DNA from: Magicicada septendecula
Lineage: Eukaryota > Arthropoda > Insecta > Hemiptera > Cicadidae
DNA: 64,000 nucleotides
Assembly (NCBI GenBank): GCA_034769895.1
Contig: CM068372.1
Coordinates: 434,017,958 to 434,081,957 of the forward strand
Direction of reading: 5' to 3'
Shown here piece after piece: positions 14,601 to 25,490 of this stretch. The notes under the pieces are model-generated. The model was not told the DNA's origin and ran no database searches. It saw only the letters and a list, made by a program, of their open reading frames with translations. Numbering within the stretch: the first letter of the stretch is position 1; the number at the start of each line of letters is the position of its first letter. Made by a program: the position numbers and the translations under genes.

Positions 14601-14851
14601 TCTCCCTTTGTAGTACAAAAGAATGACAACCTTTGTAATTTCTCACTTAAATGGATACAAATTTAACGTCTTCTGACTTTTCAGTCAGCGTATACGTATC
14701 CCAAACTTAATTACCATATTTACAGGCAATAAACGAGACACTGATTTAAAACGGATTATAAGTGGAGGTAGATTTTACAGTTATCGAATAAAGAAATATA
14801 CAGTTTTTCAACAAATTTTTCCGATAATTTAAAAGGACAAAATATATATAT
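8663..14851. other. Long AT-rich region without recognisable genes
   Basis: About 6 kb of AT-rich sequence. Only short frames occur (for example 11226-11453, 12761-13039, 13860-14066), and none has a motif or composition suggesting coding. No RNA gene or mobile element was recognised. A small inverted repeat, gtgtcaca/tgtgacac, lies near 14397. Confidence 0.65.
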
Positions 14852-15306
14852 TGTTACGACGGTCTACTTGATCGTCGTAGGTACAGTGGAAACAGAATAC
14901 AAGACACCAATTACGTCACTAATCACCATCTTTTATTTTCACAATTAAACAGTTTATAATTAACTCGAACAATATTGCCAGTCCGATTTGTCCACACGCA
15001 ATAATAATGTATATTAATAGAGGTTCACAAATTATTAACACAATACTACTTCACTCCAACAACACTCAATCCACACTAGTAAAATCGCTCACGTAACTGA
15101 ACTGACAATCCGACTGCTATGGCTTTATATAGGCCCCAGAGAGATGCAGTACAGCTTTGCCTCCTTATTGCACGCCAGCGGATTAATGCTTATCTCAAGT
15201 GTTCTTGGAACTCACTAGAATCACGTAGTTGGCTGACGCAACAGCTGCCACACTGGACGGGGGGAGTGGAGAATGTTCTGGGTTGTTCGGTAGGCTTCTC
15301 GTAACA
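14852..15306 (-). repeat. 3' LTR of gypsy copy 1 (455 bp)
   Basis: The ends TGTTACGA and TCGTAACA are perfect inverted repeats. On the minus strand the LTR carries a TATATAAA box (about 15132-15122). Immediately before it lies a purine-rich tract, tggagggggcgg (15318-15307), which fits the primer site for second-strand synthesis. These three features together make the boundary firm. Confidence 0.8.
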
Positions 15307-15849
15307 CCGCCCCCTCCATAAGCCTGTTCGTAACGAACTGGCAAACCGTCTATGAAGTAATACTTGGCCAGGCGATCTAGGTAGACGTCCTTGCTTATTC
15401 TCCGGTTCTTCGAATTCAGTCTCGTGTGATCCGAACTTCAAGTTCCCAGGAATACGAGTCTTCCGCTTAACTGCTAGATTTGCTGGAATGACTCCCACTG
15501 CCTCATATACTGATAACCTGAACACCACGGCTGATCCAAGTCTGTTTGGTTCTCGTCAACAACCTCTTGCCTAACTTCATCTTCAGCAACTTTTCCCCCG
15601 GGTGCTTCTATTAGCTCACGAACAAACAAGGGGTTTCCTTGACACTCATAGCTGGCTTTCCAGTCACTTCTTTTGCAGTTTTACGTATTTGTACTTCCTC
15701 TGCTAGTTCTTCTCCTATTACCACCTGGAATAGGAAAGGATCCTCTTGACCAGACCTGTTGACTTCTTCTTCGGCCAATGCCACTTGCTTGATTGAATGG
15801 TTGGCAGACCCTGACATTTCAGCCATGCAAAGCTTTATTTTCTCTTGCC

Positions 15850-16323
15850 CTACATCAAGACGTTCTCTCTTAAGTCCACAACGAATCCGTAGGCATTCAT
15901 AATGTCCGTGCCAAGAATCACTTCATCGACAATGTCTGCAACGAGCATTTGGTGGCTAAACTCGAGGAGACCCAGGCGTACACGTACGTCTACTTGACCT
16001 AATACTCTGACAAGGCTTCCATTCACAATCTGTATTGTACAAGAGCTAATTAAAGGCTGACGGTTGCTGACTAAGTCAGGACGTAAAATGGGCACTGTTG
16101 CGCCCGTGTCAACTGTAAATGTTGCAGGTTTATCTTTAATGAATCCTTTGACAATCAGGTTACCCGTGGTTTTATGAAGCGTGGAGACTGTGTGCAGTTC
16201 CGTATCTTTACATCTCCAATTCGTGCATTCACACTCTTCTCTCCGATTTTTATCTGCCAACAATCTGCTTGTAGATGGCCACGTTATAACACTTAGGTCT
16301 TTTGTCTTTATCCTTTTGTTCAA
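15850..16323 (-). pseudogene. Retropepsin (aspartic protease) region of gypsy copy 1
   Basis: The conceptual product contains VDTGAT, typical of the retropepsin active site, and further on VILGTDIM, matching the second conserved box of the fold. In the family this protease matures Gag and Pol. It follows the gag segment on the same strand. Fossil, no longer functional as part of a whole element. Confidence 0.75.
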
Positions 16324-16339
16324 AAAGATCCTTGTGGCG

Positions 16340-16800
16340 CTAATGAATTCTTATACAGTTGTTCTTGAATCGTCTTTTTATTCTGTCTGTTATGACGATA
16401 CTGTGGTATTGGATCCATTTGACTACAACGTGATGACACACTTTGATTAATGTAGGTCGCCGACTGGCAAGTTCAAAACGGAGAGCATGAACAAGAGAGT
16501 CTGATTTATTATCATGCCGTGCCATTCTTAACACTTGTTGTAATTGATTATCTCTGATACCGTCAATAAACATAATGAGAGAAATCCACTTCTGGAAGTC
16601 CTCCGATTCTTCAGGATAAGCCAATCTCGTCAATCGGTCGACATTTGCTTCAAACTCCTGGAGGGTTTCCCCGGAACGCTGTCGCCTCGCTTTAAACGAG
16701 GTACACTTCGCACAAATGCTTGTCACCATACCGTAGTACAAGTCTGGTAGTACAGTCTAGAAAACTGTTCTGCCTGTAAACCCATATTCGTTGTTACTAT
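16340..16800 (-). pseudogene. Gag segment of gypsy copy 1
   Basis: The conceptual product contains GETLQEFEANVDRLTRLAYP and further sequence typical of the retrotransposon Gag capsid region of Ty3/gypsy elements (QEF...LTRLAYP is a common signature). It lies directly upstream of the protease on the minus strand. Fossil fragment. Confidence 0.65.
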
Positions 16801-18079
16801 CAACTGATCCTTTACCAACGACCATGCGTTACAGAGGATTTCCATTATAATATCGTCAAATCCTGGAGGTTTCTTTTTCCCCATAGCAAATACTCCATCT
16901 TTCAACTCTTTTTCAGTTATGTCTTCTGTATCTGAATTTATTACAAGATTATTTGCTCTCTCCACGATTTTCATTTCCCCCTTCGTATATTCCCCCTAGA
17001 GGGTCAGAGCGCAACAATGAGTCGAGAAATTTTTCCTCCGACAGTGACATATCGTTCCCAGGCATTCTTCTTTTCCTGTCTTACCTTGGCAAAATATGCA
17101 TTTCTCACCGCTTTATACCTACTTTTTCCGGATTTCTCTATCATCATCCATGCCAGAATTTACTTTCCTTTTCATCTTCCTAACCCTTTTTCTCTCAACA
17201 TCCAAATCCCTAATCCATCAACTTACTATTTGCAGTTTCTTACTTGCTCTGGGTATGGAATCTTCCGCTGCCGCAACTACTGTGGTGGCTAGGCCGATCA
17301 CTTCCGCTTATAAATTTCCATTCGCTACATCTGGTTGCATCAATCAATTCTTCAGGATGTTCATATACAGCGTCCAGCCTTTCTTAGGACAAACCTCTAA
17401 TTTGACTGACATTACTTACTGCTTCTGCGAAGACTAGAAGCGTAAATGTTATCAATCTGTAATCACTTTAACCTTCATCATTAACCCTCCAGTTCTCCAT
17501 ATTTACATTTCTTATCGGTCTCTCCCGTTGCCGCTGGTACCCCGGCAAATGTCGATAGTTCTCCATACTTCCAAAGTATTTGCCTCAAAAAACGCTTCTA
17601 GTTTTTCTTCTCTTCTGTCAGTTTGCCTATCACACCATAGTTCAAATTTTTCGTTAACATCTCCTTCCGACACTACTTTTTTTTGTATTAGATATCTTAA
17701 TCTTCTCTTCCATGCAATAATATATTCTTCAAACTCTTCAATCCGTACTCAAAATATGACTTCACTATATACACTTTTCTACTATCAAATATTACCTTTA
17801 CGGATGCATGGTGCTCATCTCACAGCTTCCTGATGAACAGACCCTTAATTTTATCGTTTGTAATTGTTATTGCTTCCTTTGGTGTCTCCGATGCATAATA
17901 CACCCTATACCAATTGAGGTGTTGTATACCCTCCCCACACACATAAGGCTCTTGCAACTTAAAAACGTCCAAGCTTTTATCCTTAATTACAAAACTCAAC
18001 TCCTCGCGGCATATACTAGATCACATGACGTTAACCTGCCCGGACCTTATTCTTCCCATACTTTCTGCCCGCCATTTTA
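16745..18079 (-). pseudogene. R1-like LINE, ORF2 part (endonuclease and start of RT)
   Basis: On the minus strand ORF2 starts near ATG 18075-18073, one base after the ORF1 stop. The endonuclease region is recognisable by LDVFKLQEPYV (typical of the R1 group), a block corresponding to PKEAITITNDKIKGLFIRKL, and a late WRVNDEG.SDYRLITF segment that corresponds to the SDH box. The start of the reverse transcriptase follows: DITEKELKDGVFAMGKKKPPG, matching the usual ...MK.KKAPG.D motif. The frame is broken by many stops and frame changes. The catalytic RT core is absent because the LINE ends at the gypsy remnant near 16745-16800. Assignment to the R1 group rests on these motifs alone. Confidence 0.65.
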
Positions 18080-18210
18080 ATAATTTCTCGTGGATACTTT
18101 TCTCTTCACTGCTATAACGTAAATCAGACATTTCCTATTGCCACGTCTATGGTTACATGGCTTTTTCGCAGTCCAACAGACAACCCATTCTGAGGACTGC
18201 TGTTTTTACT
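18077..18210 (-). pseudogene. R1-like LINE ORF1, C-terminal end
   Basis: The minus-strand frame reads EWVVCWTAKKPCNHRRGNRK and ends at a stop one base before the ORF2 ATG. This resembles the conserved tail of R1-group ORF1 proteins after the zinc knuckles (CINC...NH...C..Y). Its N-terminal partner lies 2.6 kb away at 20796-21526. The HTR element between them splits the ORF just after the second zinc knuckle. Confidence 0.65.
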
Positions 18211-20795
18211 TCCATGTTCCTTAAGGAAATGGAAGTATGGTGATGGCAAAAAAAATCGTGTTCGAGATTATTGCAGATACTGATTGTATTACACTCAAAA
18301 CATTAAAAAAAGTCGTTTTTCGAAAAGTGTCTGTCTGTCTATCTGTGTGTCTGTGTGTCTATAGATTTTTTTTTTATGGCAAACGATAACAGCCGCAAAT
18401 TCAAACAGAATCAAATACTTTTTCGCATACACCCCTGATTTGTAGAGTACTCACGACCTGTTGTTTTTGGTGAAGATCGGTTGAGGGAGAGGGGTAGTTT
18501 ACCTACAACGGTTTTTTTTAAATCAAGGGTAATTGTTTTCTATGGTAAACGATAACAGCCGCAAATTCAAACAGAATCAACTACTCTTTTGCATACAGCC
18601 CTGAAATAGAGTTCTCAAGACCTATTGTTTTTGGTGAAGGTCGGTTAAGGGAAGGGGTAGTTTACCGGCAACGTTTTATGTTTTAACAAGGGTATTTTAT
18701 ATGGCAAACGATAACAGCCGCAAATTCAAACAGAATCAAATGATTATTTGCATACAGCCCTAAATTGTATAGTTCTCAAGACCTGTTGATTTTGGTGAAG
18801 ATCAGTTAAGGGAAAGGGGTAGTTTACCAGCTACGTTTTATGTTTTAAAAGGGTATTTTCTATGGCAAACGATAAGAGCCGCAAATTGAAACAGAATCAA
18901 TTAATTGTTTTGCATACAGCCCTGAATTATAGAGTTCTCAAGATCTGTTGGTTTTGGTGAAGTTCGGTTAAGGGAAAGGAGTAGTTTACCTGCAACATTT
19001 TATATTTTAACAAGGGCATTTTTTATGGCAAACGATAAAAGCCGCAAATGTAAACAGAATCAAATAACGTTTTGCAAACAGCCCTGAATTGTAGAGTTCT
19101 CAATACTTGTTGGTTTTGGTGAAGATCGATTAAGGGAATAGGGTAGTTTACCTGCAACATTTTATGTTTTAAAAAGGGTAATTTTTTTACGACGAACGAT
19201 AACTGCCGTACATTAATACAGAATCAACAACTCTTCTGCATACCTTTTTGAATTATACAGAAATCAAGGTCTGTTGATTTTGTTGAAGATCGGTTAAGGG
19301 AAAGGGGTAGTTTACCTGCAAGGTTTTATGTTTTAACAAGTGTATTTTCTAAGGCAAACGATAACAGCCGCAAATTCAAACAGAATCAAATGATTATTTG
19401 CAAGCAGCCCTAAATTGTAGAGTTCTCAATACCTATTGGTGTTGGTGAAGATCGGTTAAGGGAAAGGGGTAGTTTACCTGCAACATTTTATGTTTTAACA
19501 AGGGTAATTTTTTATATGACGAACGATAACTGCCGTAAATTCAAACAGAATCAACTACGTTCTTGCATACCTTTTTGATCTAAAGAGAACGCAAGGTCTG
19601 TTCATTTTGTTGAAGATCGGTTAAGGGAAAGGGGTAGTTTACCTGCAAGGTTTTATGTTTTAACAAGTGTATTTTCTAAGGCAAACGATAACAGCCGCAA
19701 ATTCAAACAGAATCAAATGATTATTTGCAAACAGCCCTAAATTGTAGAGTTCTCAAGACCTATTGTTTTTGGTGAAGATCGGTTAAGGGAAAGGGGTAGT
19801 TCACCTGCAACGGTTTTTTATCAAGGGTAATTTTTTTCTATGGCCAACGATACCAGCCGCAAATTCAAACAGAATCAAATGATTATTTGCATACAGCCGT
19901 AAATTGTAGAATTCTCAATACCTGTTGGTGTTGGTGAAGATCGGTTAAGGGAAAGGGGTAGTTTACCTGCAACATTTTATGTTTTAACAAGGGTAATTTT
20001 TTATATGACGAACGATAACTGCCGTAAATTCGAACAGAATCAACTACGTTCTTGCATACCTTTTTGATCTAAAGAGAACGCAAAGTCTGTTGATTTTGTT
20101 GAAGATCGGTTAAGGGAAAGGGGTAGTTTACCTGCAACATTTTATGTTGTAACAAGAGAAATGTTTCCATGACGAACGATAACTGCTGCATATTCAAACA
20201 GAATCAAATTTTTTTTGCATGCATCCCTGAATTGTAGAGGACTGAAGGTCTATTGATTTTGGAGAAGATCGGTTAAGAGAAAGGGGTAGTTTACCTGAAA
20301 CATTATATGATTTAACAAGAGTAAAGTACTTAATTTTTGTAAAAAAAGTATCCTGATAAGAAGCTCATAATATTCCACTGTAGAAACGTAGATGAAATAT
20401 CTATAAATGAAGAGGTAGGTGAACGGGGTGGGGGTAATTTTCTATTATTAAAAATTATAGTTGAAGGTGGAGGGGGGAATTTCTTATATGTGTACTACAT
20501 TATCGGCAACAAAGAAGTAGTTTTTTGTTAAAATTCCTTCCCGGGCTGTTTAGCCGTAGTCCAATGTTTTCTGCAAAACCAGACTTTTCGGCAGTGGCAT
20601 CGACTGCCATCATCAGTGAAAATCGAGTACGAAAACATGAGGTGGTATACGTTAGTGACCACAGTACTGTGGTTAATGCTGAAGCAATAAGTAGAAGGAC
20701 GTAGTTTCTATGGAAATATTTCATTTAGAATATGATTTTAAATATAAATCTTAGAACATGGAAGTCATGTATGGTTCTCCATACCGATATTTTCT
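18211..20795 (-). mobile_element. HTR element copy E, complete (about 2.6 kb), inserted in a LINE
   Basis: On the minus strand: left terminus tatcggtatggag (20795), hammerhead-like core (20616-20582), conserved block, C-rich spacer (about 20500-20340), twelve tandem units of about 163 bp (anchors from 20198 down to 18405), a GACA/CA microsatellite (about 18365-18320) and the right end ggaacatggaagtaaa at 18211. It sits inside ORF1 of the R1-like LINE, whose reading resumes on both sides. This gives independent evidence for both termini: aagaaaa before and aacagcag after the element. Confidence 0.75.
20575..20625 (-). ncRNA. Hammerhead-ribozyme-like core in HTR copy E
   Basis: On the minus strand, CTGATGA (20616-20610) is followed by a perfect six-pair stem II (ggcagt with actgcc), then GAAAA (20589-20585, one change from GAAAC) and GTC. 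The best stem II of the three HTR copies is thus combined with a changed stem III position. Confidence 0.4.
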
Positions 20796-21780
20796 TACAG
20801 TCAGCAAAACTGTGTCCTTCCGTTCCGCAGTGCGATCACACCTTCTTGTTTCCAGCAGTGCAGTATTTGACACATGTATTGCTGACATTTACGTTATAGC
20901 ACTTCGGCACACTAAGGAAGTCGATTATATTGAATAAAACGAAATCAATATATATTCTGCCCTTCATTATCAGTGGGTTCCATGTGTTTTCAGGACATTT
21001 GATGATCCAATTCGATACCTCTTTATTTCTTCACCTAGTTTAAAATCGCAGATTTACCTCCTCACTAACTTGCTTTGCTGTGATTCTCAAGTCCTCTAGA
21101 TTCCGTTTGTAAAGGCACTTCTTAACCTCCTCCTCTGTCATATCGTTGTCCACATCAAAGACCTGCACTTTCGGGTTGCTTAGATTTGGCTCATTGCATA
21201 GGATAGATTGAGTAGGCACGGACTTTGCGCTTCCTTAATTTTTTCTCCAGTGTGCACAGTACCAGTTTCGATCATTCTGTTCTAATATTTCTTAAGGACT
21301 GAAACTGGAAGATACAATCGTAATTCTTCCTTAGTGCTATAATTTCTTTGATTTTCTTCCTTGTCTCCTCGCCGTCCGTGACGCTTTCATCTCTCGAATA
21401 AACCAACACGACTCTTTCCACCGGTTTAGGCGCTGTTTCCTTAGTGTTCATAACGTCGGCAAATGTTTTCTTACGCGTTGACATGTCCGTCCTCTCTTGC
21501 TTGTCATCAAGTCGCCCCTTAACCATTAAGTATCTTCAACCTTAGCGTACATCCCCAGGATAAATCGCACAGAGACCCTGTATATTTTATTACTTTCATT
21601 TAAATAAAGTCCTTCAAATACCTTCGTATCGCCGCACTGTTTTGGCCTCAGTCATTTCCGTTTCCTCCCTCCCTCTTTTTGCAGTCAGAGCTGCAGACAA
21701 ATTTCATCGTTGCCCTGTTTCCACTTCAGCATCAGTATCAGTTTCAGTATCAGTTCTACTACTAGTGTTCCAAAAAAGAA
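20796..21780 (-). pseudogene. R1-like LINE ORF1, N-terminal and zinc-knuckle part
   Basis: The minus-strand conceptual product has an N-terminal frame with RKKTFADVMNTKETAPKPVE and SVTDGEETRKKIKEI, a central segment PKVQVFDVDNDMTEEEVKKC, typical of the RNA-binding region of R1/Jockey-group ORF1 proteins, and a CCHC knuckle HCGTEGHSFADC close to 20800. The first knuckle is degenerate. Several stops and frame changes are present. The 5' end of the LINE is not sharply defined and may extend to about 21780. The role in the family is binding of element RNA during retrotransposition. Confidence 0.65.
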
Positions 21781-21964
21781 ACGGAAAAATAAACTCATAA
21801 AATTTTATTTTGCACCTACATTTTTGGAGGTATGCAACCTGAAGACACACTAGTGTTCTGTGGGTTGCCTAAGGTGTGCCTTCACTTACTAGACCCTTCA
21901 AGTGAATATATAGGCAACCATAACACACTGAGCCACGATGGGCTGCCTATCTGTTCCTTCCACC

Positions 21965-22055
<91 letters not shown>

Positions 22056-22929
22056 CGTGCGCGCTTTTGTGTATGTATACACTATATATAACTTATTTAC
22101 TAAGTGAAAACATACTCTAATACTAATCACACCAATAAAATTTTGAAGTCACACATCTAACCTAAAATTACTTAATCTACAAACCTAAAATGTCCTCTAC
22201 ACAAGTCTGATTAGCAATAAGAATTATTCCGAGTCCAGTGATTTAATAATTACAAATACCTTTGTATACAACAAAATAAATCTATGTACAACACTATAAA
22301 AAATATTCCAACTCCAAGAAACAAAAATTATTTAAGTCCCACTCAAATCACAATTACAAAGTTCCGCGGCAGCGAAACTGACTTTAATTCCTTACTCTTG
22401 AAATTTTATAAAGGTCTTTTCCCACGAAGGGAGACATTCCCTATGTGTGAGAAAGACGCCGAAAGTTGGTATTCTAACCTCAATCTTAGATAGTTGATAT
22501 ATTATCGAATAAAATAACACAGCTATACCAGAGGTCGAAAAATAAGCTGAAATCAACCAATATGGTTGCCGACTTTTCAGTTAGCTATTTTCTGCTACAT
22601 ACAGTTTATTTTAATAATTTACTTAACTTCTGTAATTAAATGTATCTAATCAATTCTACACTAACCTAAAACTACTCTCGTATTATGTCCAATGTTTTTT
22701 TAATACACCCAACCTATCCAACCCCATGTATAAAATTCTTTAATTTCCTAAAACCTAACTGCACTACCTTAAACCCTAGTCCCACCTTACTGAACATTAA
22801 AAATCCTTTTCTTATCTGTGACAGATCTCTTTCCTGCCTTACGTTTTCACACACTAAATTTTGAACAATATCTTCAAATTTTCACCTCTAATTCACCTGC
22901 AAAACCCAAAAAATACAACTTTAATTTAC
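21781..22929. other. AT-rich spacer with a CA/GT microsatellite
   Basis: Apart from the GT repeat at about 21967-22052, this region is AT-rich and C-rich on the plus strand. I saw no supported reading frame or RNA gene. Confidence 0.6.
21967..22052. repeat. (GT)n microsatellite
   Basis: About 43 uninterrupted GT units. The reading frames over it are repeat artefacts. Confidence 0.95.
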
Positions 22930-24610
22930 ATTGAAACAAGAACACTATCAGCATACGTTTTACACAAGCAAGCTACCTAAAACGGCAAGGGCACAGCAGC
23001 ATCTTTATGCCACATGCCAACCTGGTGTATGCGTTGTGGTGAAGGTTACCACAAGGACAACTGTCTTCGTGAGCGTACCGTTACCGTTATGTGCGCAAAT
23101 TGGTGGTGAAGGCCATCCGCCCAGTTGCAGATTCTACTTGCCAGCCATCAAGAAGTCTAGCAACTCCCCTAAACGTCCAACCATTCCTACTCCCCGCAAC
23201 ATCCTGTCTTCTGTCGGCTGCAGAGACTGTAGTCCCTCAGTCTGCCCGGCGTCCTTCGTAGCGTTCAGTTATGCAACACAACTTCAGCCCCAAATGGATT
23301 AGTGTTTCAACGACCTACGCCCATGCCTTCTGAATGGGAATGTTATTCTGAATCGCCTTCCCTGACCGCCTACGAGACCCTTGTACCACTGATTCTGGCT
23401 GCTAAGGACGTCTAGTCTGCGATAATTACCATCCTTTATTCCATCACGACCCTTCTGCCCTCCCGTGGCTGAGTCTCTTCGGTTGATGGCAGGAACCGAA
23501 CATAATCTGGACATAATACTCCTTTCTGCTGCTTTCTTAACCTCTGCTGTTTTTTCACCTTCTAGTTTATACAACGTATCGCACGGATCGCCCAATTCAA
23601 AACGATCTTATCGACCCTGCGGTGTACAGTTATCATGGACCACAAGCGCGTTGGCCGTCGTCAACTCCCCTGTCCGTTTACTCGTGGCCTAGAGGCAACG
23701 GCCGTAGCCCTGTGCGTAGATTGTCGGGAGGTTTGTTTCATCTCGGCGTACCTCTCGCCCGGACGCGGCGGACCTCCGCTGCATGAGGAGTGGGATACCA
23801 CTCTTCGACTATTCGCTTCTTACAATTGCTCCCGGAGACTTCAACTTCAAAACCCCACTTGAAACAGCTATGACACAGACCCGCTTGCTCGATCGCTGTA
23901 CAGCTACGTTCAGGAGCTACAGCTCTTCGATGTGCGGACGTGAGTGTGGACTAGGCGGAAGGAAAGTCTGAGTTCTTTGCCAATTCCATGGATGAGCAAT
24001 TTACTACCCACAGAAGGATCTGTGACCCCCGACCACTTGGCCGTGGTCATGGACGTCACTTCTGGCTATTTCTTCCTGCCTTGTGATGACTCCTCTGCCC
24101 CGTTCGACCGCGCTGATGTGGAATCAGGCATTAGTCGACTTCACCCTAAGCGAATCACTGCGAGAATCGTATTGGCTCGGTGGCACTTCAACTCGCTCAC
24201 CCCAGGCTCATCTCGATGATTCACGAGCTGTTCGATGGATGGGTCCGGCTCCATTACGTCTCAACCGTGCAAATATCGTAACGATACCTATACCTTGTAA
24301 ACTGTGCATGCTTCCCGAAAAAGTCCCTTCTGCCAATTATCTCGAAGATGTTCGAGCGGTTTCTGCATGCCCCGATTGCACCGTTCTGGATACTTTCATT
24401 GGAAGTTCAGCTGTTCAGCTTTCGAAGAGAGCAATCGACGACCCTTTAACTTGTCAGGTCTATCACACAACTCACGGACGCCAAGAACAAACATCGGTTC
24501 ACCATCGTACTACTGCTCGACGTCAGTAAGGTTTACGATCGAGTTCGGCGCGAAGGCCTTCTCTACAAACTTACCTTGCCCCCTCCCCGCCTCTTACGTT
24601 CACCTTTTGC
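22930..24610 (+). pseudogene. Jockey-superfamily LINE remnant (ORF1 knuckles, endonuclease, start of RT)
   Basis: Plus strand. Near 23020-23100 a broken frame reads CMRCGEGYHKDNC, followed by a second knuckle, marking the end of ORF1. The endonuclease follows, with VCFISAYLSPGRG (about 23730), a GDFNFK box (about 23835) and a PDHLAVVMDV box (about 24040) corresponding to SDH. The last part reads VLLLDVSKVYDRV..EGLLYKL (about 24510-24580), matching RT motif A (DvskAFDrV). Numerous stops and frameshifts are present. The sequence stops where the second gypsy remnant begins. The region is clearly richer in GC than its surroundings, as is the LINE at 32.9-36.3 kb, which may be a relative. Confidence 0.65.
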
Positions 24611-25490
24611 TGTAGTGTCTTCGTGTGATCCGAACATCAAGTTCCCAGGAATCAGTCTTCCGCGCAACCGCTAGTTTCGCTGGAATCACTCCCATTGCGT
24701 CATGTACTGATGACCTAAGCACCACTGGCTGATCCAAGTCTGTTTGGTTCTCGTCAATAACCTCTTCCGTAACTTCATTTTCAGAAACTTTTCCCCCGGG
24801 CGCTTGTATTAACTCACGGACAAACAAGGAGTTTTCCTTGACACCCATAGTTGGCTTTCCAGTCACTTCTTTTGCCGTTTCACGTATTTGTACTTCCTCT
24901 GCTTGTTCTTCTTCCATTTCCGCCTGGAATAGGAAAGGTTCCTCTTGACTTTTTCTTCGGCCAAACCTGTTGACTTTTTCTTCGGCCAATGCCACTTGCT
25001 TGATTGAATGGTTGGCAGACCCTGACATTTTAGCCATGCAAAGCTTTATCTTCCCTTTGCCAACCTTCAGGTCGTTCTCTCTTAAGCCGACAACGAATCC
25101 TTAGGCACTCATAATGTACGTGCCAAGAACCACTTCATCAACAATGTCTGCATCAAGCATTTGGTGGCTAAACTCGAGAAGACCCAGGCGTACACGTACG
25201 TCTATCTTTCCTAACACATTGACGGGGCTTCCAGTCTCAGTCTGTATCGTGCAAGAGCTACTTTAAGGCCGTCGGTTGCTAATTAAGTCAGGACGCACAA
25301 CAGACACTGTAGCGCCCGTGCCAACTGTAAATGATCTTCGTTTACCTTCCCCAAATCCACTAACGATCAGGTTTCCACAAATCTTATGTAGCGTGGAAAC
25401 TGTGTGCTGTTCTGTGCGTGTATTATATTCCTACAATATTACATATTTTCTTTGCAAGGAATCCACCCAGAATGCGTAAAGATGATCTTT
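24605..25490 (-). mobile_element. Ty3/gypsy LTR retrotransposon remnant, copy 2
   Basis: Minus-strand fossil closely related to copy 1. It contains the shared block MSGSANHSIKQVALAEE (about 25020) and a degenerate protease region (about 25400-25070). No LTR was recognised. Broken, with several breaks. It directly follows a LINE RT fragment, as copy 1 does. Confidence 0.65.

Larger units (their letters stand above)
14852..16800 (-). mobile_element. Ty3/gypsy LTR retrotransposon remnant, copy 1
   Basis: Minus-strand fossil. Recognisable parts, in element order, are a gag segment (about 16800-16340), a retropepsin region (about 16323-15850) and a 3' LTR (15306-14852) preceded by a polypurine tract. 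It is broken, with several breaks, and the 5' LTR was not seen. It abuts the RT segment of an R1-like LINE at about 16745-16800. A second remnant of the same family lies at 24605-25490. The state suggests an old insertion. Confidence 0.75.
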
